From contig JAEMPM010000070.1 in NCBI GenBank assembly GCA_022759285.1, positions 1 through 10,419 on the forward strand: 10,419 nt of DNA. Reading direction: 5' to 3'. The notes below the pieces were generated by a model. That model saw only the letters and a list, made by a program, of their open reading frames with translations. It did not search any database and had not been told where the DNA came from. The stretch comes from Thermocrinis sp. Lineage in GTDB: Bacteria > Aquificota > Aquificia > Aquificales > Aquificaceae. Every line of letters starts with the position of its first letter. Position 1 is the first letter of the stretch. This document shows positions 5,808-10,419 of the stretch, piece by piece. Both the position numbers and the translations under genes were made by a program.

Positions 5808-7146
5808 TCAAAAATTCCTCCGCCCATTTGCCAATGCTTCCTGCCCCCATAAAGACCAGCACGCAGTCCCTTAAGTTCTCCTCTAGATAGGAAAACACTT
5901 CCTCCTTGGTTGGTAAATAAACAGCCCCACTTTTCTGAGCTAAGTCCTCTGCCTTTACGCCCCAAAGGTTCTTCTCTCCAGCGGAGTATATGTCCGTTAA
6001 AATGCAAAGGTCTGCGGATTTTAAAACCTCCGCAAACTCATCAAAAAGATAGTAGGTCCTTGAGTATCTGTGCGGTTGAAAAACAAGGACTATTTCCTTT
6101 TGAGGATAAAGCTCCCTTAGGCTATTTAGTACAGCCCTTATTTCCGTAGGATGGTGCCCGTAATCGTCATAGACCAAACAACCCTTTAGCTCACCCTTTA
6201 GCTCTAACCTTCTCTCCGCATTTTTAAAGCTCTCCAGTGCCTCAAAAATCACCTTTGGTGGAATATCCATCTCCAAGCATACGCTTATGCAAGCTAAGGC
6301 ATTATAAACATTGTGCCTACCCGGAACTCCAAGCATTACTCTGCCCAAAGGTTTATCCTTGTGTAGCACCTCAAAGGTATAATGTCCATCTTTCAAGTTT
6401 AGATCAACAGCTTTAACCTGTGCAGATTCCTCAACACCGTAGGTAATTACCCTTCTTGAGATCTTTGGCAGGATCTCTCTGCTATTTTGGTCATCCAAAT
6501 TTATGACGGAAAAGCCATAGAAGGGCACGCTGTTGGCAAACTCCAAAAATGCATTTTTTATATCCTCCAAGTTCTTGTAAAAGCCCAAATGTTCCCTGTC
6601 TATGTTGGTTATTACCGCAACTGTTGGACGCAGTTTTAAAAAGGAACCATCGCTTTCATCCGCCTCAGAGACAATAAGGTTGTCCTTTCCAAGCTTTGCG
6701 TTGCTACCAAACCTTTTTAGAATACCACCCACTATAACCGTTGGGTCGTAGCCCGCCTCGTGCATTACATGAGCTATCATTGATGTGGTTGTGGTCTTTC
6801 CATGAGACCCACAGACCGCTATACCCTCTCTCAGGCGAAAGAGCTCCGCTAACATCTCTCCCCGAGGGATCACAGGAATTCCTCTCTCCTTTGCCCTTTT
6901 AACCTCTGGGTTGTCCATAGAAACCGCCGAAGAATAAACCACCACCTGCGCATCCCCCAAGTTTTCTTCCCTGTGTCCTATGAATACCTTTGCCCCCATA
7001 CTCCTCAAAAGTTCTGTGTTTTTGTTCTCCCTTAGGTCCGAGCCGGAGACCTTATAGCCCATCTGCAAAAGTACCTGCGCGATACCGCTCATACCTATTC
7101 CACCAATGCCCACAAAGTGAAAATTTTTTATCTTTTCTCTGAACAT
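5788..7146 (-). CDS. murC: UDP-N-acetylmuramate--L-alanine ligase
   Basis: A 452-residue cytoplasmic Mur ligase adding L-alanine to UDP-N-acetylmuramic acid with ATP, the first amino-acid step of peptidoglycan precursor synthesis. Numbering from the ATG at 7146: the N-terminal UDP-binding motif is VGIGGIGMSG (12-21), the ATP P-loop is GSHGKTTTT (113-121), and EADESDGSF (161-169) and TNIDREHL (180-187) belong to the central domain. GRHNVYNA (277-284), DDYGHHPTEI (327-336) and FQPHRYSR (356-363) mark the C-terminal domain. The DYGHHPTE and PHRYSR pair distinguishes MurC from MurD/E/F. The frame stays open to an ATG at 7266, but that would add 40 unrelated residues and overlap the ATPase gene by 80 nt. 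The 7146 start puts the protein at the normal N-terminus. No Shine-Dalgarno precedes it. Transcription may come from the ATPase gene 40 nt upstream or from a local promoter. Confidence 0.96.
   Translation of the reverse strand: MFREKIKNFHFVGIGGIGMSGIAQVLLQMGYKVSGSDLRENKNTELLRSMGAKVFIGHREENLGDAQVVVYSSAVSMDNPEVKRAKERGIPVIPRGEMLAELFRLREGIAVCGSHGKTTTTSMIAHVMHEAGYDPTVIVGGILKRFGSNAKLGKDNLIVSEADESDGSFLKLRPTVAVITNIDREHLGFYKNLEDIKNAFLEFANSVPFYGFSVINLDDQNSREILPKISRRVITYGVEESAQVKAVDLNLKDGHYTFEVLHKDKPLGRVMLGVPGRHNVYNALACISVCLEMDIPPKVIFEALESFKNAERRLELKGELKGCLVYDDYGHHPTEIRAVLNSLRELYPQKEIVLVFQPHRYSRTYYLFDEFAEVLKSADLCILTDIYSAGEKNLWGVKAEDLAQKSGAVYLPTKEEVFSYLEENLRDCVLVFMGAGSIGKWAEEFLNERVVG
5817..5821 (-). promoter_or_regulatory. 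recJ ribosome-binding site inside murC
   Basis: GGAGG on the minus strand, 9 nt before the recJ ATG (5807-5805) and within the last codons of murC. It fixes the recJ start and supports coupled translation. Confidence 0.75.
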
Positions 7147-7156
7147 GGCAAAATGT

Positions 7157-7168
7157 ATTTTAAATATA
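7157..7168 (-). promoter_or_regulatory. Possible murC promoter -10 region
   Basis: Between the ATPase stop and the murC ATG, the minus strand holds TATATT (7168-7163) and TAAAAT (7162-7157). Either would place transcription start 4-10 nt before the ATG. No clear -35 is seen, and chance in an AT-rich spacer is possible. Confidence 0.3.
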
Positions 7169-7186
7169 AGTTTTCTCTTGTTGGGC

Positions 7187-9619
7187 TTAAAGGTTATACT
7201 TCTTGTAAAAGAACCTTTTAACAATCTCCACAGACACAAGATAAAATAACGCAACGAGAAAAACAAAAAGGTAAAAGGGCATACTTAATGGTTTTAGCTC
7301 AAGCATTTTTCCTAAGGGTGTAAAGGGTATGATTATGCCAACCAGTCCAATACCAAAAACTGTTGTAAGAAGCAATCCGGAGGGTCTGCTTTTTAGAAAA
7401 AACTTTTTTGTGCGCAAGGAAAGAATCACCAAAACCTGTGTAAAGAGACTCTCAAGGAACCAGGTGGAACGAAAAATATCCGAAGAAGCTTTCATGATAT
7501 ACAACAAGAAAAAGAATGTTATGTAATCAAAAACTGAACTCAATAATCCAAAGGTGACCATAAACCTCTTTATAAAATTCATGTCCCATTTTTTGGGGCT
7601 TTTTGTCCAGTCTTTATCCACTTCGTCCGTCGGTATAGACATCACCGCGGTATCTGTTAAAAGATTTGCCATCAAGACTTGCTTGGGTAACATAGGCAAA
7701 AATGGTACTATAAGCGACGCTCCAGCCATTGAAAACACATTACCAAAATTGGAGCTTGTCTGTAAAAAAAGATATTTCATAGTGTTTAAAAAAGTCTTTC
7801 TGCCCTCAAGCACTGCATCTATTATTGTTTTTAAATCTTTTCTCAAAAGAACGATATCTGCGCTTTCTTTTGCCACATCTACTGCGTTTTCCACCGAGAT
7901 AGCCACGTCCGCACTTCTCATAGCACTAACATCGTTTATTCCATCTCCCAAATAACCCACCGTATAGCCAGCTTTTCTTAGGGCAAGCACAACCCTATCT
8001 TTCTGAGAAGGAGAAAGTTCAGCAAATACAGAAGTTTCTCTGACTTTGTTTATGAGTGCCTCCTCAGAAAGCTTCTGAAGGTCGTGCCCATCCATAATAT
8101 TTCCACCAAGCCCCAACTCTTCCGCTACATACTGAGCAACCAACTTGTTATCCCCCGTTATGATCTTTAGCTTTACTCCCAAGTTTGAAAGTTCTTTTAC
8201 AAGCTCCTTAGCATCCTCTCTTAATGGATCGTGCATTATTACAAAACCAAGGAATATTTCCTCCTTCTCGTCAGAATAGCTTATGTGTTCCTTTTCCATA
8301 GATTTGAAGGCTACTGCAATCAACCTAAAACCCCTTTTGCTATAGTCTGTGTAAATTTCTTCAATGTCTTTTAAAGCATGCTGGAGTTCAACAATCTCTT
8401 CTCCCAACTGTGCATAACTACACACTTCCAACAGATGAGAATAAGCCCCTTTAGTTATCAAAAACTTTTCCTCTCCCTTCTTAACCAAAACAGACAATCT
8501 TTTCCTGTTAAAGTCATACGGAAGTTCGTCAAGCTTTTCAAAGTCTGAAAGATCTTGCGATTTCATGCTTTCTATTATTGCCTCGTCTATTGGGTTCTTG
8601 TAGCCTGTTTGAAAGTATGAGTTTACATAAGCAAAGAGAGCTACCTTTTGGTCATCTTCGTTTAGAACGTTTTTAAAGGCGTAGATCTGCATCTTTCCTA
8701 CTGTAAGGGTACCTGTTTTATCACAGCAAAGCAGGTTCATACTTCCAAAATTTTCTATGGATGCAAGGCGCTTAACTATTGCACCTTTGCGAGCCATGTG
8801 CCTTGCTCCGTAAGATAGTCCTACACTAAAGACCGCTGGCAACAGCACGGGCGTTATGCCTATACCTAAGGATAGGGCAAAGAGTAGAGAATTGATAACC
8901 CCTCTTCCATAGTAGGTGTTTATAGTCAGCACCAAAAGTATAAGTATGGTTGCGGTTTCTAAAAGCACATAACCGAAATGTCTAAGACCTCGTTCAAAGT
9001 CTGTTTCTCCTTTACCAAGCTTTAATTTCTCAACTATCTTTCCGTATTCGGTATCTTTACCTGTTTTTAAAACCTTCATAATTCCAAAGCCACTGACCAC
9101 ATGGGTAGCCATGTAGAGGTAATCTCCCACCTTTTTCTCTACAGGATAAGCCTCTCCCGTCATCAAAGCTTCGTTCACAAAAAGGTCTTTTTCCTTAATA
9201 AGAACTCCTTCCGCGGGAACCATATCGCCTGCCCGTAGGATCACTATGTCCTCTGGGACAATCTCCTCCGCAGGGATTTCCATCTCTTTGCCGTCTCTTA
9301 TTACACTTGAACGAACTTTCACCATTGAAAGTAGCTTTTCTACAGCCCTATGAGCTTGTCTTTCCTGCCAAAAATCCAAGAGCCCTCCAGTTAGAACTAT
9401 ACCCACGATAATTAGAGCATCTGTCCTTTCACCTAAAAAGGTAGACAGCATAGCGGTAAATAAGAGAAGAATGGTATAGGGATTTTTAAACTGATTTAGG
9501 AAGATTTCCCAATCTGCAAGTCTGCTTCTTTCTTCAACTCTGTTGTAGCCATACTTCTTTAGCCGTTTTTTGGCTTCCTCTAAAGATAACCCTGAAATTT
9601 CAGAAGGTAAGTCCCCCAT
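7187..9619 (-). CDS. P3-type P-type cation ATPase, MgtA-like, substrate uncertain
   Basis: An 810-residue membrane pump driving cation transport by ATP through a phosphoaspartate intermediate. An N-terminal cytoplasmic segment (GLSLEEAKKRLKKYGYN) leads into M1-M2 (about 45-85). The actuator domain has TGEA (154-157). M3-M4 (about 215-268) contain TPVLLP (256-261). CDKTGTLT carries D300; the nucleotide domain has KGAYSH (390-395), HDPLR (463-467) and TGD (488-490), and the hinge is GDGINDVSAM (558-567). The C-terminal third matches MgtA/MgtB Mg2+ importers best: TSSNFGNVFS (621-630), FLPMLPKQVLMANLLTD with D656 in M6, then a series of hydrophobic segments to the C-terminus. But MgtA has Glu in the M4 motif (TPEMLP) where this has Val, like P3A proton pumps (PVxLP). 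Mg2+ transport is therefore plausible, not certain. The ATG at 9619 has a good Shine-Dalgarno (AAAGGGGGA). Sampled lines look more AT-rich than murC/recJ. The DUF202 gene is divergent. Confidence 0.9.
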   Translation of the reverse strand: MGDLPSEISGLSLEEAKKRLKKYGYNRVEERSRLADWEIFLNQFKNPYTILLLFTAMLSTFLGERTDALIIVGIVLTGGLLDFWQERQAHRAVEKLLSMVKVRSSVIRDGKEMEIPAEEIVPEDIVILRAGDMVPAEGVLIKEKDLFVNEALMTGEAYPVEKKVGDYLYMATHVVSGFGIMKVLKTGKDTEYGKIVEKLKLGKGETDFERGLRHFGYVLLETATILILLVLTINTYYGRGVINSLLFALSLGIGITPVLLPAVFSVGLSYGARHMARKGAIVKRLASIENFGSMNLLCCDKTGTLTVGKMQIYAFKNVLNEDDQKVALFAYVNSYFQTGYKNPIDEAIIESMKSQDLSDFEKLDELPYDFNRKRLSVLVKKGEEKFLITKGAYSHLLEVCSYAQLGEEIVELQHALKDIEEIYTDYSKRGFRLIAVAFKSMEKEHISYSDEKEEIFLGFVIMHDPLREDAKELVKELSNLGVKLKIITGDNKLVAQYVAEELGLGGNIMDGHDLQKLSEEALINKVRETSVFAELSPSQKDRVVLALRKAGYTVGYLGDGINDVSAMRSADVAISVENAVDVAKESADIVLLRKDLKTIIDAVLEGRKTFLNTMKYLFLQTSSNFGNVFSMAGASLIVPFLPMLPKQVLMANLLTDTAVMSIPTDEVDKDWTKSPKKWDMNFIKRFMVTFGLLSSVFDYITFFFLLYIMKASSDIFRSTWFLESLFTQVLVILSLRTKKFFLKSRPSGLLLTTVFGIGLVGIIIPFTPLGKMLELKPLSMPFYLFVFLVALFYLVSVEIVKRFFYKKYNL

Positions 9620-9628
9620 ATAAGCTAT

Positions 9629-9637
9629 TCCCCCTTT
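9629..9637 (-). promoter_or_regulatory. ATPase ribosome-binding site
   Basis: AAAGGGGGA on the minus strand, 9 nt before the ATG at 9619-9617. It supports the chosen start. Confidence 0.65.
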
Positions 9638-9648
9638 ATAGCATGGAA

Positions 9649-9675
9649 ATTATACTTTGTTCTTGTCCTTGCTAA
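9649..9675 (-). promoter_or_regulatory. Putative ATPase promoter (TTAGCA-N15-TATAAT)
   Basis: A perfect TATAAT at 9654-9649 would start transcription near 9642, giving a leader of about 23 nt that contains the Shine-Dalgarno. The nearest -35-like hexamer, TTAGCA at 9675-9670, matches TTGACA at four of six positions with a short 15-bp spacer. The -10 is convincing, the -35 weak. Confidence 0.5.
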
Positions 9676-9689
9676 GCTCTTCTTTAGCA
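9670..9689. repeat. Inverted repeat TGCTAA-N8-TTAGCA between divergent genes
   Basis: A perfect 6+6 bp inverted repeat with an 8-bp spacer lies between the ATPase and DUF202 starts. Each arm coincides with the -35 position of one of the two outward-facing putative promoters. It could be an operator for a dimeric regulator or a by-product of two similar -35 boxes. Confidence 0.45.
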
Positions 9690-9713
9690 GATTGAAGGTT
9701 TAATATATATAAT
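9684..9713 (+). promoter_or_regulatory. Putative DUF202-gene promoter (TTAGCA-N18-TATAAT)
   Basis: TATAAT at 9708-9713 with TTAGCA at 9684-9689 and an 18-bp spacer. A start seven bases after the -10 falls on base 9720, the A of the ATG, predicting a leaderless mRNA. The lack of a close Shine-Dalgarno agrees with this (GAAGGT is 20 nt away). Confidence 0.5.
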
Positions 9714-9719
9714 CTTGAC

Positions 9720-10373
9720 ATGCTTATAGCTAAACATCTTCCCTCTGCAAAGGATGCCCGTATATATATGTCCGTTGAAAGAACGTACTTAGCTTATATA
9801 AGGCTTTCCCTTTACACCCTGTCTTTTGCGGTTTCCTTGAGGAAATTAGAGGTACTTGCGGATATAACACAAAGGATACATGTATCCGCATTTTTGGAAA
9901 ATGTAGCTGTAGTTTTATCCATAATAGGTACTTTTCTTATAATCGTAGGCATTATCATCTTTCACTTTGACATAAAATACATAGAAGGAGGTATAGAGGT
10001 GTCCCCAAAGGAGACCATTGACCCAAGGATCTATATGGCTGTGGAAAGAACATTCCTTGCATGGGTAAGAACTTCTATAGCTTTAATAGTCTTTGGCTTT
10101 GTTATAGAGAAGTTTGAATTTTTCTTACAACAGTTAGAGAAGGTTTTCAACATATCTCTGAAAGGTGATCACAGTGCTCTTGCCGGTGTGGGAATTTTCA
10201 TAATATTCATAGGACTGTTCACACTCATACTTGGTACAGTGAACTTTTATAGGACCATAAGGCAAGTGGACGCAGGTTATTATAGGACAAACACATGGCT
10301 TTATAAAATTTACGGTGCTGTTATATTCTTTGCATGTTTGCTGCTAACTCTTTATGTTCTTAAGATCATTTAA
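9720..10373 (+). CDS. Tandem DUF202 integral membrane protein
   Basis: A 217-residue membrane protein made of two DUF202 units. Copy 1 has ARIYMSVERTYLAYIR at 13-28 and copy 2 PRIYMAVERTFLAWVR at 102-117; 11 of 16 positions agree. Copy 2 fits the family signature ERTFLAWxRTSxAL, while copy 1 has Tyr for Trp and Leu for the following Thr, so it is the more diverged. Hydrophobic segments lie at about 29-41, 62-82, 118-132, 155-177 and 195-216: two in copy 1, three in copy 2. The family includes small bacterial membrane proteins (YidH type) of unknown role and the transmembrane part of the eukaryotic VTC polyphosphate polymerase complex. The ATG at 9720 is supported because copy 1 then keeps the same DxRIYM lead-in as copy 2; an upstream in-frame TGA at 9693 limits extension. 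It is divergent from the P-type ATPase, suggesting shared control. Biochemical function is unknown. Confidence 0.85.
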   Translation: MLIAKHLPSAKDARIYMSVERTYLAYIRLSLYTLSFAVSLRKLEVLADITQRIHVSAFLENVAVVLSIIGTFLIIVGIIIFHFDIKYIEGGIEVSPKETIDPRIYMAVERTFLAWVRTSIALIVFGFVIEKFEFFLQQLEKVFNISLKGDHSALAGVGIFIIFIGLFTLILGTVNFYRTIRQVDAGYYRTNTWLYKIYGAVIFFACLLLTLYVLKII

Positions 10374-10419
10374 TAAAAAGGAAGTTTTTCATCTTTGAAG
10401 CCCGCTGATATGTTTGCGA
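10370..10419 (-). CDS. Possible 3' end of a minus-strand gene, cut by the window edge
   Basis: On the minus strand one frame stays open from the window edge to TAA at 10372-10370, reading ANISAGFKDEKLPFY. Its codons look natural for this genome, and the stop would overlap the DUF202 stop by 4 nt, convergently. A second frame is open to a nearby TGA, so the choice is uncertain. No family can be named from 16 codons. Confidence 0.3.
   Translation of the reverse strand, partial: ANISAGFKDEKLPFY

Noticed and set aside
7147..7266. N-terminal extension of murC by 40 codons to an upstream ATG.
   Set aside because: The added residues match nothing expected in MurC, the conserved UDP-binding motif starts 11 residues after the 7146 ATG, and the extension would overlap the ATPase gene by 80 nt.
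7554..7955. Plus-strand open frame of 133 codons.
   Set aside because: It is antisense to the ATPase hinge and M5-M6 region; composition follows from the opposite strand and no motif is visible.
9693..9719. Ribosome-binding site GAAGGT for the DUF202 gene.
   Set aside because: It lies 20 nt from the ATG, too far for normal use; the leaderless explanation fits better.
10375..10396. AAAAAGGAAGTTTTT after the DUF202 gene as a terminator hairpin.
   Set aside because: The stem would be only A-T pairs with a 5-nt loop, too weak to call.
1..10419. CRISPR arrays, tRNA/rRNA genes, transposases, phage genes.
   Set aside because: No spaced direct repeats, cloverleaf-like sequences or mobile-element proteins were recognised on either strand.

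Overview
The window looks like chromosomal DNA of a thermophilic bacterium in or near the Aquificaceae (Hydrogenobacter/Thermocrinis-like). This is inferred from heavy use of AGG/AGA/ATA codons, Lys/Glu-rich proteins, very tight packing with overlapping genes, and the overall look of the housekeeping proteins. The species cannot be fixed from the sequence alone. No rRNA, tRNA, CRISPR array or insertion sequence was seen.

Layout. (1) 23-2122 (+) encodes a full-length Rel/SpoT-family (p)ppGpp synthetase/hydrolase. (2) 2112-2301 is the only sizeable gap. On the minus strand it holds what appears to be the collapsed remnant of a membrane-anchored thioredoxin-like gene lying directly behind rsuA/rluB. 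(3) 2304-3056 (-) is an RsuA/RluB-type rRNA pseudouridine synthase, possibly starting at an internal CTG. (4) 3094-3306 (+) is a 70-residue zinc-ribbon protein whose proline-rich tail runs antisense into the end of gpsA. (5) 3200-7146 (-) is a translationally interlocked run transcribed murC -> recJ -> gpsA (peptidoglycan precursor synthesis, single-strand DNA exonuclease, glycerol-3-phosphate for phospholipids), with overlaps of 20 and 8 nt. (6) 7187-9619 (-) is a P3-type P-type ATPase resembling MgtA Mg2+ transporters, but with a non-MgtA ion-site motif in M4. It sits 40 nt upstream of murC. (7) 9720-10373 (+), divergent from the ATPase, is a membrane protein made of two tandem DUF202 units. 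(8) The last 50 bases may hold the 3' end of another minus-strand gene.

How the parts may fit. The relA, rsuA/rluB and murC-recJ-gpsA genes are ordinary core functions. The ATPase/DUF202 pair is the accessory-looking part. It is visibly more AT-rich in sampled lines, the genes are divergently transcribed, and a 6+6 bp inverted repeat lies between the two putative promoters, where it could act as a shared operator. This suggests a co-regulated cation/polyanion-linked membrane module; its substrate is unknown.

A recurring feature is that several genes (relA, the zinc ribbon, the DUF202 gene, perhaps murC) lack a Shine-Dalgarno sequence and carry a TAAATT/TATAAT-like hexamer ending only about 7-11 nt before ATG, as expected for leaderless mRNAs. 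Other starts (recJ, the ATPase) have clear Shine-Dalgarno sites.
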